From Vitellaria paradoxa (lineage: Eukaryota; Streptophyta; Magnoliopsida; Ericales; Sapotaceae): DNA of 64,000 bases. Below are positions 1 to 11,463 of this stretch, in pieces. The position numbers and the translations under genes are program-made. The notes under the pieces were generated by a model. The model saw only the letters and a program-made list of their open reading frames with translations, made no database searches and had not been told where the DNA came from. Numbering within the stretch: the stretch's first letter is position 1; every line of letters begins with the position of its first letter. The stretch is taken from positions 40,778,485 through 40,842,484 of the forward strand of contig CM034237.1 of the NCBI GenBank assembly GCA_019916065.1, in the 5' to 3' direction.

Positions 1-107
1 ATGATCATTAAATCATTTGAAGAAAATTAAATTAAATTAAAATCATTAAATCATTTAAACAAATTAAAATCGTATCTTAATTTTTCATTTTTTGCATTGC
101 AGCACTC

Positions 108-272
108 TGGAGCCCTTTCCAAACTTTGCTTCCAATAACCTAACACATGACCCAAAAGGGTCCTTGTATAAGGGCTCACTCCCCCATACTTTAGGTTTCT
201 CCAAACTTTCCTTCCTTCAACTCAAAGCATGATCCCAAAAGTGTCCATAAAGGCTCACTCCCCCACAAATTT
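108..272 (-). pseudogene. SOT0: two tandem scraps of a sulfotransferase gene
   Basis: Two adjacent stretches of about 80 bases (near 108-188 and 189-272) each match, on the minus strand, the part of the sulfotransferase genes in this window that encodes the YGPFWDHVLGYWKESLENP region. Both contain the landmarks for the YGP, WDHVLGYW and LENP parts, but neither is open beyond a few codons. The second copy has small indels. Nothing else of the gene is present on either side. This is a relic of the SOT cluster, duplicated in tandem after it was truncated. Confidence 0.7.
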
Positions 273-654
273 AAATTTTATATAAATTATCAAACAAATT
301 TAAAATAAAAATTATTGAAACATTTACAAAGTATTAAATGATTAGTTTTAAATGGTATTTAACTAAATAATTTATAATTAATTGACATTTAAAAAAGATT
401 AAAAAATAAAAAAATAACAGGTGATTAAAAAATATTTAAAGAATACTAAAATATGTAAAATTAAATTTAATTTACTGAGTGGTGGTTCTTAATTTTTTTT
501 TATTTGCATGAAAAGTATTTTGTGGGAAATTGAGGGCTATTAATGAAGAAAGTAAAAAAATTTCACCAAATTTGAGATTTCGTTAAATTTGAGACCTCAA
601 CGAATACTTACAGTGTTTTATTTATATAATAGTGTACATATAAAAAGATAGTAA

Positions 655-1020
655 GGGTGAAAATGAGCCAAGTTGAGTCGAATTTTAATTTATTCGAGTT
701 CAGCTTAATAAAGAAGAATTTAGAATCAAGATCGGCTCGCAAATAACTTGATTAAATTAAAACGACATCGTTTTAGTCTAAACTACAATAAATAAAATAT
801 TATAAAATATTATTAAAAATTATAAAAATATTATTTTAATTATATATATTATTTTATTGAGCTGGCTCACAAGTTTTCAAGTAGAGTTTTTCTAGAATTG
901 AGGTCAAACTTAAATCTAAACGAGGTACAAATCAAGCTTAATGAGCTCAAACTTATTTCAGTTACGAATCGAGTTTGAGCTAAATTCGAATAACTCACAA
1001 ATAATTTAGTTTGTTTCCAC
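655..1020 (+). repeat. Dispersed MITE-like repeat, copy 1
   Basis: This segment is rich in CGAGTT/GAGCTC-type words and contains the near-palindrome AAAACGACATCGTTTTAG near its first third, followed by an (ATATT)-rich centre. The reverse complement of 8275-8685 aligns with it across most of its length, including the AAAACGACATCGTTTTAG block and the words beside it. The length of a few hundred bases and lack of coding suggest a non-autonomous DNA element. Target duplications were not established. Confidence 0.5.
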
Positions 1021-1151
1021 TTTTAAAAGAAAGAGGGAATGGAGGGGGGAGGGGGATAATAATATACACAAAAATAAATAAATAAACCTTCATGACAAAC
1101 TCTTTTAATTATATAGTTTAATTATTTAATTTCTTACCAAAAACTTGACCC

Positions 1152-1179
1152 GGGGGGGCGGGGTGGGGTTGGTGGCGGG
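1152..1179 (+). other. G-run cluster (possible G-quadruplex)
   Basis: Within 28 bases there are runs of seven, four, four and three G separated by short spacers (1152-1158, 1160-1163, 1165-1168, 1177-1179). This fits the usual four-run G-quadruplex pattern, the last loop being eight bases. No gene start is visible beside it. Confidence 0.4.
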
Positions 1180-1611
1180 CTTGCAGAGGTCACGGGATGC
1201 ATTGAAATTGTCTAGCCTTCGGAGTAAGCATTGTTGCTCTTGCAGCTTGTGAGTTGCATGTGCCTTTCCATGCCTTCACAAATGCCTAGATTTCACTTAT
1301 AGGAAATATTATTATAAGTTAAAAATGATGAAAAATAAAAAATATGCAGATATATTTAAATTTTATTTATTTAATAATTTTTAGACATATTATTCACTTT
1401 TTGAAAGACACAAAATAAATTCTTACAAATAAATTGCTCAAACTATCGAAACTACACAACCCTAGGATCTCAACCAACACCCCTAATTTTGCTTCCTCAG
1501 GAGAAAATGGGCAACCCAAAAACCCAGCTAATCTCCTCAAATGAAAGGTGGGTTGTTCTTTCATCTCCTCGTACTTCAAGAAAAGCACCTTTTGAGGGTT
1601 CTCCAAACTTT

Positions 1612-1707
1612 CCTTCCAATAACCCAACCAGCAGTGCTACCCCTACCGCTCCATTTTAACCTTCCAATAACCCAACTAACAATGTTACCCCCACCGCTCC
1701 ATTTTAT
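1612..1707. repeat. Two tandem 48-base units
   Basis: Units 1612-1659 and 1660-1707 are near-identical. Each starts with CCTTCCAATAACCCAAC, which is SOT sequence, and ends in CGCTCCATTTTA. The duplication therefore joins SOT sequence and the start of the insertion and must postdate it. Confidence 0.75.
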
Positions 1708-1879
1708 CCTATGCCTCTGTCACTTACATTTCACCATTGATTTTTAAATGAGGAATACCAACTTACGGCTGTGATAATTTTAGATGAAATGCACCCATAA
1801 CTACACGTAGCTACTAGTACAAAATAGGAGGAGCGATGATTGGTGCGAGACAAATGAGTGGTGAGGATAGCCTTTTTGC
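1629..1879. mobile_element. Possible MITE inserted in SOT1
   Basis: SOT homology stops at 1628 and resumes near 1880. The 8-base word AACCCAAC occurs at both edges (1621-1628 and 1880-1887), as a target duplication would. Just inside, GCTACCCCTACCGCTCCATTT at the left resembles the reverse complement of the right edge (GCTATCCTCACCACTCATTT), so there are imperfect terminal inverted repeats of about 20 bases. An 8-base duplication would suit the hAT superfamily. The tandem duplication at the left edge complicates the call. Confidence 0.4.
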
Positions 1880-2350
1880 AACCCAACACATGTTCCCAAA
1901 ATGGCCGGCACAAGCTCACTCCCCTACAAAACATATTGAAGGCCTCTTCAAGTGTGAGGGTTCTAAGGTCTTGAGGTATTAACTTGTTTGCAAAGTGCCA
2001 AAGTCAAACAAAACTGTCCTTGGGAAACCTGTAGAGATAAACAACCTTGCATTCTAAACACTTAACAGATTCTAGCAAAGATAAAAAAGGTAACTGGGTT
2101 GAGAAGAGTCTTAGAGGAGAAGCCAAAGGTTGGTATCAGATTTATAACAAGATCAGTTCACTAATGCATAAAGAATTGCTTTTAACTAGGTGGTGCCTTA
2201 TTTGGGAGTGGAGATGAGAAGGGTGTCGGTGTGTTGAGCTTGGAAGTTTTATTAACATGAAATTACTCCGTGCAATTGCCTTGATGTGTGACAAAAACCT
2301 TGGTATTGGTAGAGATATGAGGCATCCAATCCTTTTCTCTGGGTAGGGAA

Positions 2351-2938
2351 TGTTGGGTGTTCCACACCACGTGGGAGTAATTCCCAAGATTTTTTCTTGG
2401 GCCACATGACTTGTAGAACGTGTGTGGGTCTTCAATAAAAACAAGACTTTTTTTTTTTTTTTTTTGTACAACTCCAAGGGTGAGGAGAAAAAGAAGGGAA
2501 AAAACTGATAAGGTTATGGTAGGCTTGGGAAAATTCCTATTTGGTTTTGGTTTTGATTCAGATTTGCTTGGCACTTGAAGACTCAGCAAAATTGGGGTTT
2601 GTCCACTTGGATGGAAGGCTAATAGGTGACCAGTTTTTTTTCTCTATTTTGTTGTTCTTTAAGTTTTGGTGAATACTTGAATGTTGTGTAATTACCTAAT
2701 AATATTAGAGACGGTGTACTAATTATTATTTTAGTGATAATGGAAGATTTGAGACTATCCCCGTGATTTTTTCCTTCTACATTAGAGCGCTTCCACGTAA
2801 ATTTTGCTATCTTATGTGATTGGATATTTTATTATTTCTTTGCTTGCTTGGGTTTAGCTTGTAATATTGTTATTTATTTTCTTTAATTCACACGTGACAT
2901 TAGTTGGGAGGGTTTCTTTTTCCCAACAAAAGTGGCAT
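2351..2938 (+). repeat. Copia-1 5' LTR
   Basis: The segment starts TGTTGGG and ends CCCAACA, a perfect 7-base terminal inverted repeat typical of plant Copia LTRs. It is followed within a few bases by a tRNA-Met-type primer site. Length is 588 bases. No partner LTR is present in the window. Confidence 0.7.
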
Positions 2939-2942
2939 CAGA

Positions 2943-2954
2943 GCTTTGATTATT
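2943..2954 (+). other. Copia-1 primer-binding site
   Basis: TGGCATCAGAGC differs at one base from TGGTATCAGAGC, the complement of the 3' end of initiator tRNA-Met used by most plant Copia elements. It lies four bases after the LTR end. Confidence 0.7.
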
Positions 2955-2968
2955 TTTGTGTGAATTAA

Positions 2969-3520
2969 ATGGACGATACATATAGTTCCGTGATTAAATT
3001 TGTTACTTTAAATTATGCAATTTACAAGCCAAGGATGGAAGATGTGCTACATTGCAAGGATTTAATGAAGCCTATTGAAAACAGCGGGGTTAAAACTGAT
3101 GAAAAGATTTCTAAAAAAGACTGGGTCAGAACTAATAGAAAAACTATTGAACATATTAGACAATGGATTGATCACTACGCATTCCACCATGTTGGCTAAG
3201 AAACTGATGCTTATATTCTCTGGACAAAATTGGAGGCTATGTATAAGAGAAAGACTGCATGTAATAAAACTCTTTTGATGAGAAGGTTTGTGAACTTGAA
3301 ATTCAGATATGGCAATTTAGTTGCTAAGCACATGAGTAAGTTTTAGAGTATTGTGAATCAGTTGGCTACTGTTGAGATGGTACTAGATGAGGAGACTCAG
3401 TCCCTACTGTTTTTTGGTTTTTTGCCTGATAGCTGGGAGGCATTGTTGTGTCATTAAATAATTCTTCCCCCACTGGGAAGATAACTATGAGTTATACAGA
3501 AAGATTTTTCAAAAAAATAA
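2969..3520 (+). pseudogene. Copia-1 gag fragment
   Basis: Translation from the ATG at 2969 gives 76 open residues with the words NYAIYKPRMEDVLHCKDL and IRQWIDHYAFHHV, which match the start of the intact-looking gag at 21088. After the stop at 3197-3199 the homology continues in the same direction (KLEAMYKRKTACNK, RRFVNLKFRYG, LPDSWEALL) with a further stop near 3345 and a frameshift near 3450. Homology ends near 3520, before the zinc knuckle. Gag would form the particle shell; this copy cannot. Confidence 0.75.
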
Positions 3521-6500
3521 AATAGAACAACTACAATGATGTGATGGTGAAGTTATAATTTAATAAACTTAGAAAAAAAAATCATCAAATTATCATTTAA
3601 TTCAAAAAGAATCGTTATCGCATAATCCCGTGAAAATAATGTGTGTATGCTGGTACTTATAGTTGGAATCTTTCCCGGATATTGTCAAGCTCGTGTATCA
3701 TCCTAAATGGTCTGCATGAAAAACGTTGAACCCGTGAGCGGATGGATCTTGGGGCTCAATTGGGTTCCAGCCCGGGTAGTTCAGCTTAAAAAAATTTGTT
3801 TAGTGCTCGGTAATAAAAATTTTTTATTGGAATTGTTCTTTACGTCAACTCCGAATCTGAAAGCAAGTCTGTCGAGTACAAAAAAAACAAAGATCTTGAC
3901 TAGAGAGGGGGTCCCTAACCAATAAACCCTCCGATGGAAAAGTCAGTTTAGGCTTAAAGAGTTTAAGAAATATCAAGCAAAAAAGAAAGTATTAGGTTGA
4001 CAATATAGAACGTACCTGAATTTTGAAATTAAGTGTCGTATTTGTTGTTAGTCTTTATGAATAAATTAATAAGTAAATAATTGGATTGCAATTATTATGT
4101 ATCTTGTGTATATCTATTAAAATACGTAATAATCTCTTCTTTAAATACTTCCATTTTACATTTAATGTCTCCCATCTTACATTTAATGCGCGTGGGCAAA
4201 GTAGGTATCTAAGTTGACTGAATTTGCCCTCCTGGACACCTAAATATCAGATCTGTCTGTTACTTGTAAAGAGGGGAACTAATTAAATTAACTTTTAGGT
4301 AATATATTCAATTTATTTATTATTGTCTCGTATTTATGATTAGAACCATACGAAAGTGGTTCCAAAATAAAGTGGGACCCAATGTTAGTCATCCTTTGAT
4401 CACTCAGCCCTGTTAAGCACTTTCCTATAGTGCTCAGCAATGTGCCACGTGTCCAAAATCATTTTTATACAAATATTTAGTTAAATTTTCTTTTCAAATT
4501 CAGCCTACCTTAAATCTTTGTATTCCAATTCATTTTTTAAATCTATTGTTTAGTTTAAATTTTTACAAGTTAACCCATTTTATTTTTAAATCTTTATTCA
4601 GCCCAGTCAAATTTCAAATTTTGAATTCGCTCTTACTGCATTCATGGGGCTCCAGTGAGGTTTTTGGGTCATCATGCAATTGATTATATAAATTTATGTT
4701 GTTTAGTATACATTTTGGAATGCAAAATTTAATAAAAAAATTTTCATTTTTTATGACTTTTTTTTCTAATTATATAAACTTTTTTCACACTAAAAATTTT
4801 TATTTTTTTCTAACTTTGTCTTTTTTTTAAAAGATTTTTTACACTTAAAAATATATTAAGCACTCGGCAATCTAAAACTTATCCACATTTAACATGCAGT
4901 TGAGAGACCTTTAATTAGAATTCTTACTTATGTTTTTTTTCCTCCAACCTTATGGATAGATGGGAGATATATATAGCTTAACTCAAGCTTGAACACTATC
5001 CAAATTGAAAAATAATAATATTATACGAAAATAATTTTCAGAAAAGAAATGGAATAATGGGGGGATAGAATTTATATTTAATAATAACTATCATGCTGGC
5101 TCTAATATCATTTTAACTATTCTTCACCACCACCGACGGACCCACACTAGAATTTTCGGGTTACCTGCCCCAGTTAAATAAAAAAAAATTAATAAAATAT
5201 ATTATTGCATGCATCTAATTTTTACACCGCCCCACATTATTCTGTTAATTTTTCTTCATTGTCTAGTCACAACTTTTTCTTCTTTGGCACGGCTCACACG
5301 CGACGAACTAATTCGTTACCCTAGTCAAAATAATTTTAATTTTTTCAAAATTATCTTAATAAAATTTTTAACACATTACTACAATTATTCTTAAAAAATT
5401 AAATTAAATTTATTATCATCATAAAAATGTCTCATTCTTCTCACTCATTTTTCATTCACTAAATAAGAATGTTGGATCCGGCCTATTGGCTGCCATCTTA
5501 TAATAAGAAATATTTTTTTCCCAAATTTAGAAGTTATCAGGTAAACAAACAATTATAATATATTATTTTTTTAGAATTTTTTTTAAATATTATTAATCAT
5601 GACTCTGAGGTTCCTTGCATTATAAATTAGTTTATTAGTCCAATAACCATCTTAAGAAAAGTTTTTCTGTTAACTGCGTGCAAAGACATCAATCAATTGA
5701 CTTATCTTTACTATTGACGATTTTGTGTGTGTTCGGAGTTTCGAATTTGGCCAGAAATTTTTAATTTTTTCATACAACAAATTTTTTATTTTTTTCACAC
5801 TAATAGAAATAAGAGTATTAGTAACTGACACTGGAAGTCGCTAAAGGTCGAAAAATAGTCGCTAATACCTCTAGCAACCACCAGTAATTGGCCACCCCAG
5901 CCTCGTCGGTAAAGACATTCCTAGGTCAAATCATCTTCTTGCAAGTATTTGGGTGGAGCAAGAGAGCGTTGAGATGTCCCGTGGAGTTTTGAGACAACTT
6001 TTGGTTTCTTAACTTGTCTTTGATGCCTGTTCGTGCATTATGAATATATATATACCTCAATGTTTGTCACCACTACCATCAGCAAATAATGAGAGAGAAA
6101 AAAAAAGAAAAACAGAAAATTAAAAATAATTATCATAATTGAATTAAAGAGAGATAATTAAAAAAATTTATCACATTTGAATTAAATATTAAGCCAATTA
6201 ACATATCATAATTGAAATAGAGAGAGTTTTAAAAAAATTATCTTAATTGAATTAAATATTAAGCCCGTTAACAAACTTTTCAATGTTTATTGAGTCAAAT
6301 TAGACCTCTTAATATTATTCAAAAATTTGTCTGTGATGTTTCCCGTTACAAAAAGTAATAATATTATTATATTTTATTATTTATAAAATTTATTATTTTG
6401 TATATCATATTTGTTGATATTAGTCATAAAAGCATATAATAATGTAATATAATAGAAGAATGCAAAACAGTGCCTTGACACAAGAACAATTCTTGTAAGA

Positions 6501-7596
6501 TTTTTTTTTTTTTCATCATGTTTAGAAATTCCAAGTTAATTTTCAAATAAGGCTAAATTACAAGGCACGTTTCAGCATTTTTACCATTAAAATTAAAGAG
6601 GGAGCACTTGACTTGCCTTGCGTATAAGTGCATCTACCTAAGCTTGAGATTAAAAGCGGCAGCTTGCTTAATTAGAGATTTACATGATTCGATTCAAGCC
6701 AAATCTATACAAGTAGATGTGTAAATCAAACTAAATTGAGTAACAAGGTATTTGAATTAGATTGTTTAACTTAATAAGCTTAGATCGAGTTCTAATATTT
6801 TAGTATTTAATATTATATTTATTGAGTATTGATTTGTGAATCAAACTCTTATATATTGAATTCAATAATATTACAAATTTAAAATTCTAACTTAGAAGTC
6901 GAGCTCAAACTAACATCTTATTGAATCGAATTTGAATGAGTTTTGAATTATTTGATTCGTATCACACCACGTATCACACCATACACAAAGACATAGAACT
7001 AATTCAATTTTAATGCCTAAAATTTAGGACCTGAAACCAAATGGATCGATCGTTATATATAAATTGAATCATTCTAATTTGAGTCAAATTAGGTTGACTC
7101 AATGATCTGATACATATTTTACCTACCAATCAACTTTAAACTTAAGTCTGGTAGTGAGATATACTAATCTTGCTTCGCCTCTTTTGAATATCTTGTGCAC
7201 CCAAAACTTAACCAACTATTCTAATGAAAAGAATTTTATTAAATTAGGTTAAAAGAGAATAAGCCAAAATTTTTAAAAATTAACTGTGGCAAAAAAGAAA
7301 TTACTAAAATGATACGTCTAATAAATTGGATACGTTATGCTACACATCGAGAATATACTATTAAACTACGGCGGTATTTAGTGCTCTAACAAAATTTTTT
7401 GGCGCCTGATTGAACGGTTCTTGTTTAAAAAGTTATTAGAAAATTTGTAAAAGTTATAAAAAGTTAACAAAAGTTAGTAAAATTTAATAAAAATTAGTAG
7501 TAATTGACAAAAGTTTACAAAATTTGAAGTTTCAAAATAAATATATAAAAAACAAACAGGGAAACAAAATTTTGTAAAAGTTTGTATGGTATTTGT
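3521..7596. other. AT-rich intergenic DNA, no gene seen
   Basis: No convincing coding region is present. Short open frames at 3707-3925 and 5209-5394 have low-complexity or unrecognisable products. The sequences around 3690-3735 and 4640-4715 reappear close together at 13614-13735, so this contains a dispersed repeat. Around 5817-5892 there are GTCGCTAAAGG and GTCGCTAATAC words like those in the repeat at 49.2-50.0 kb. At 6650-6965 there is a repeat rich in TTCGAATT/GAGCTCAA words. Confidence 0.5.
3690..4715 (+). repeat. Dispersed repeat, long form
   Basis: Its left edge (GTCAAGCTCGTGTATCATCC onward) matches 13614-13660. Its right edge (TTTTTGGGTCATCATGCAAT onward) matches 13686-13735. The roughly 900 bases between them here are missing in the second copy, so one is a deletion derivative or the other has an insertion. 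No coding capacity was seen. Confidence 0.4.
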
Positions 7597-7752
7597 TTGT
7601 GTACCAAACACTCTCTAAAACACCAAAATGATGTGATAGAGACTTATTACCTTATAAATAATAACTTATTTATTTGTTTGCGTACCAAACACTCTCTAAA
7701 ACACCAAAATGTTATCTAGAAACTTATTCCTTTACAAATAATAACTTATTGA
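7597..7752. repeat. Tandem duplication, 81-base spacing
   Basis: The words TGTACCAAACACTCTCTAAA and ACACCAAAATG, followed by a CTTATTxCCTT...AATAATAACTTATT block, occur twice with an 81-base offset (GTACCAAAC at 7601 and 7682). This is a simple two-copy tandem repeat in noncoding DNA. Confidence 0.75.
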
Positions 7753-8274
7753 AATAATAACATATTACATATTTGTCATTGTTATATTATTTTAACATTT
7801 TTTAATAAAATATTTTGACAAAATACCAATTTTTATTATGTACCAATAGACTATACATTTTAAAATGAAAAATTTACATCTAAACAGTATTATTATATAG
7901 GGCATTTGAAGTTTCAAAAAAATTAAAAAATTAAAAAATAATATTAAATTAATGTAAAAATAATACGTCACAAAATTTAATAAAAAAAAGTTAAAAATTT
8001 TTAAAATTTTTTAAAAAGAAATTTAAAACCCGAAACAGCTCCATAGTATTATCTTGCAATACACGTGGGAAAGGTTTTCAGCCGTTTTCATTGCCGCGAC
8101 ATCGTGAGAAAACAAACCAAGGAGATAGGATTAAAACAATTATAATATCACAACTTTTATCAATAAAGGGCCAATGCAGGATTCTCCATGATTCGTGACA
8201 TTAACATCTCGAATTGTACACGTTCTTCCTCGAAACTGTTAAATTTGATTTCGTCTCTACGAAGGTGGGAACAA
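7753..8274. other. AT-rich intergenic DNA, nothing recognised
   Basis: Low-complexity AT-rich sequence with no open frame of interest. A slightly less AT-rich patch at about 8040-8250 shows no recognisable feature. Confidence 0.5.
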
Positions 8275-8685
8275 ATTGAGTCATTTCAAACTATTCGAAT
8301 TCAATTCGAATTCAATGAATAACTAAAATGAGATCGAATCAAATTTAATTTGTGATTGGTTTAGATTTGAGTTTGAGTTTGAATCTAGAAAAGTTTGACT
8401 CGAAAACTCATGAGCCGTTTCGATAAAATAATATATATATAATTATATTTTATATTTTTTAATAATACTTTCATTAATTTTTCATAATGTTTATTATTAT
8501 AATTTAAACTAAAATAACGTTGTTTTACTTTAATCCAACTATTTGTAAGTCGTGTTCAAACCTAAATTCTTCTTTACTGAGTAGAGTTCAAGTTGATATA
8601 AAAATTTAAATCGAGTTCAAGATCGGTATAAAAAAGTTTTAGCTAAGATCAAATAAATTAAAATTCAAACTCGTCTTTACTCCTA
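8275..8685 (-). repeat. Dispersed MITE-like repeat, copy 2
   Basis: The reverse complement matches 655-1020, with the same order of words: GAAGAATTTAG, an AAAACAACGTTATTTTAG block, then an AT-rich centre and GAGCTCA-like motifs. It is noncoding. The two copies lie in opposite orientation about 7.6 kb apart. Confidence 0.5.
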
Positions 8686-9496
8686 ATCTTTACTAACATG
8701 CAAATGAAACGAGTGAAAAATGACAGAAGATTTTGGGACATTAATTTGGAAAAGATGATGGAGTCACGAGTTCATTCTTACCATGGTGGGGCTCATTTGG
8801 CATTATAAAACAAATTAAAACAAAACGAAAGTTTATATCAGTAAGTGATACGTGATGCTTTAATGGATAATTGAACATTGGTAAAAATTTATAAAAATTA
8901 AAAAAAAAAAAATTGGAGAACATTAAAAAAGTTAGAAAAAGTTAGTAAAAATAAAAAAAAAAGTTTGAAGAAAATTGATAGACGTTAGATAAGATAAAAT
9001 TGATTTCATGTTTGATGGCAAAAGTTAAAAAAAAAAAAGAATTAACAAAAATTAAATTTTTTAGTATAAATTGATAGGCCGAAAACCCCTAAAAATGATT
9101 ACTCTAAAATGGCACCTTATATTTCTACAAAATGTAAGGACAAAATTTGTTCTATTCAAGCTGGACTTATTTAAATAAATGAGTTTAATCAACTGTTAGT
9201 GAACAATAAAATTTATTTTTAGTAAAAGTAATTAAAAATTAGCAAAAAAAGTTACAAAGTTAAGCATTCAGCAAGTTGAGTAAGATAGCACTAACATAGG
9301 TTTGGAGACTTGCAATCACAATTGTATAATTAAAATTTAACGGATTAAATATATTTATATATTTTTTTAAGTTAAAATAGCATAAATGCATTTAAATCTT
9401 TAAATTTTGATCTAATGATTAGTTTTTCCTTTGTTAATAATTTAACTTGTTTACTAAATTGACTTAATTTTAATATTCAAATTTAACTTATTAATT

Positions 9497-9648
9497 AATT
9501 TTTGTTTAGGGTGATAAAAAATTTAAAAAAAATAAAAATATTAAAAAATTTTATAAATTATTTATTTTTTATTTTATTATACGAATTATAATATATAATT
9601 TATCTTATTTTATTTTATTTTATTTCATTTTTATACGCTCTAAATCAC
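9497..9648 (+). repeat. MITE-like family M1, copy 1
   Basis: The sequence runs from TTTGTTTAGGGTGATAAAAA through ATTATTTATTTTTTATTTTATTAT, ACGAATTA, a TTTATCTTATTTTATTTTAT tract, and ends in a TATACGCTCTAAATC-like edge. The same order is found in about five other places in the window in both orientations. Outer edges resemble each other inverted (GTTTAGGGTGATAAA against TTTATACGCTCTAAA). Confidence 0.5.
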
Positions 9649-10729
9649 GTATCCTACGTCAACAAGTCGAATCCATCTCTCAAAGAGCAAACCCTGAGTA
9701 TGTACACCAACTTTCCGCGTCACTTCAACACAACGATGCTGGCAAAAAGTATTACCCCATGCAGCCCTAACAGGGGTGGGGGGGGACAAAAAGAACCAGC
9801 TGTTCCATCATGGGTGGTGGATATCCCATAAAGGTGAAGCTATTCCACGCCAACAATTAATAGCTTCACCCACTCCACTTCTTTTTTATTTTGTTCAAGC
9901 TTAATTTACTTGAAGTGGGTGAAGCCATCATTGGAGCAGCAATAACTTCACGCTTCCTATAATTTTATATTATCGGGCAGATTTTATGAAATATAAATAA
10001 ATAATTCAATCAATCAATCAATCATTGGGCGGAAAAGAGATCAATTAAAATGGATTAACTGCGCAAGCCAAATGCACTCTGCATCCTACTCCCCTGCATC
10101 CTGCTACCATGTTCATTTTCACTACTTGGGATCTAAGACAGAAACCCAACTGTGATTCATAGAAATTAATTAATTTCTGAGAGTGTTGGGGGCGAGAAGA
10201 AAGGGGAAAGATTAAAAAAAAAAGAAAAAATTAAGGAAACAAGAAAGAACATATATAATTTTAAATATGTATTTTTATTTGAATAAATTCAAAAAATATA
10301 ATAATATAAAAATCATTCATCAATCTATTATTTTTTAATTTAATTATATTTAAATTTTCAAATTTCATGCATTTTTTTTTGACATTTTTCATGACAATCC
10401 AAATAAAGAGAATTTTAAATCCCTATTAATTTTTTTTCCCTCTACAGATTATTTACCCAAACGCTGCTTAAGTAAGCATTACATTGGGAAATCCTAAAAC
10501 TTAGTATCCAAACGAACAGGCTCATGCCAGTTTTGTTTTTAAGGGTTGATCTTGTTGTATGGTCAACAATCAACGTTATGTGCACTGCACTTACCATTGT
10601 CGTTGCTGGCAAAGATTGACTTACAGCCTGTTGCTTTCGAACAATAGAAACAAACAGTCTTCCCTTCAAAAAAAGGTTCCAATTTCCAAACTTTCAAGTT
10701 TGATCTCGAAGAATTTCTTATAAACGTGA

Positions 10730-10880
10730 GGGTGAGTTTTGGCGCAGTAGAAAACGCTGAAAATTTTTAAAATTCTAAAAATTATTCACTTTTTATTTCA
10801 TTGTACGAATTACGAACTCATAAATTATTTCAAATTATTTTATTTTATCTTATTTTTTATCACTCTAAACGTCCCCTATA
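10730..10880 (+). repeat. MITE-like family M1, copy 2
   Basis: It has the same order of blocks as copy 1: an AAAAATTATTCACTTTTTATTTCATT tract, ACGAATTACGAA, AAATTATTTTATTTTATCTT and a terminal TTATCACTCTAAACGTCCC. Noncoding, about 150 bases. Confidence 0.5.
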
Positions 10881-11275
10881 AAAATAATGTGCTTAAAAGT
10901 TACAGGAAAAACAAAAATAAAATAAAATTTTGATGAAAAAATTATACCAAACAAATAAAAATTGAAGTGAAAATAGAAGTAATTCATCCGTTTATTATTA
11001 AATTAAATTTAATCAATTTTTCAAGATAAAACACTCACAGATTGAGACATCTATTATATAATTAATTTAGAACTTTTTAATAATAACTAAATATATTTTC
11101 TAATTGTTAGATCATTTTTTAATTAAAATAAAAAAGAAAAAAGAGGAAAAAAAGGGAATCTACCTTACGAAAATTAACCTCCTTCTTTTGATGCGAGAAA
11201 TCTTTTTTAGGCCGCAGTATCAGCTACCCCTTCCGTATACTGAGAACATCTGTTGTAACTACCCTATTATTTCCT

Positions 11276-11463
11276 AGTAAATTGAAAGAAAAAATTGGAA
11301 CTCAAATCCACGGAATTAATATTGGATGATAATCCATTTTTACATGCCATGAAAGAAGCAAAAGATCTTTGACACCAATAGAAGACAACAGAAAACTAGG
11401 CATAAGGAATAAAAACAACACAAGCCTTCGTTTGAATTTAGACTAATGGCAATCCTAGTAGGA
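11276..11463 (-). other. Conserved 3' flank of SOT2 (probable 3' UTR)
   Basis: This strip just past the SOT2 stop is recognisably similar to 20067-20287 (past SOT3) and 42228-42420 (past SOT5). Shared words include GAATTAATATTG, AACTAGGCATAAGG and a TTTAGAC block. Sequence retained beside three paralogs is what a transcribed 3' UTR, or simply shared ancestry of the duplicated block, would give. Confidence 0.5.

Larger units (their letters stand above)
273..1431. other. AT-rich intergenic DNA with one G-rich island
   Basis: No gene is visible. The stretch holds a dispersed repeat copy at about 655-1020, two purine-rich runs near 1036-1055, and a G-rich tract at 1152-1179 that stands out sharply from its AT-rich surroundings. 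The remainder is low-complexity AT-rich sequence. Confidence 0.6.
1432..2350 (-). pseudogene. SOT1: decayed cytosolic sulfotransferase pseudogene
   Basis: Read on the minus strand, this is a sulfotransferase gene relic. The region 1432-1611 still encodes a recognisable segment (GYWKESLENP, FLKYEEMKEQP, FHLRRLAGFLGCPFSP, LCSF). The region about 1880-2062 matches the FCRGV...FWEHVLGC and RNPKD/FVSLWHFANK parts. The region 2063-2350 matches the N-terminal third, including the PKSGTTW region, but with many indels and stops. The C-terminus beyond LCSF is missing, so the catalytically important GxxGDWKN region is gone. About 250 bases of foreign DNA interrupt it at 1629-1879, and its 5' end is cut at 2350/2351 by a Copia LTR. 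It cannot make a functional enzyme. It belongs to the same tandem family as the other copies, all on this strand. Confidence 0.8.
2351..3520 (+). mobile_element. Copia-1: 5' LTR, primer site and partial gag
   Basis: A truncated Ty1/copia element begins with TGTTGGGTGTTCC exactly where SOT1 homology stops. It has one LTR (2351-2938), a primer-binding site and the first half of gag, then fades at about 3520 with no protease, integrase, reverse transcriptase or second LTR. Its gag resembles that of the element at 20.4-27.5 kb, so both belong to the same general Tork/Tnt1-like group. It interrupts the 5' part of SOT1. The rest of SOT1 is not found on its far side, so a deletion followed insertion. 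Confidence 0.7.
8686..11275. other. Intergenic DNA with two short repeat copies
   Basis: No gene is supported. It includes members of a MITE-like family at about 9497-9648 and 10730-10880, a short run of the unit CAAT near 10000-10024, and a run of nine or more G near 9777-9786. The segment 10440-10700 is less AT-rich and has a 75-residue minus-strand open frame, but its product is not recognisable. Confidence 0.5.

Noticed and set aside
10440..10700. Minus-strand 75-residue frame as a small gene
   Set aside because: No recognisable domain, no promoter context, and the surrounding sequence is repeat-rich; not enough support.
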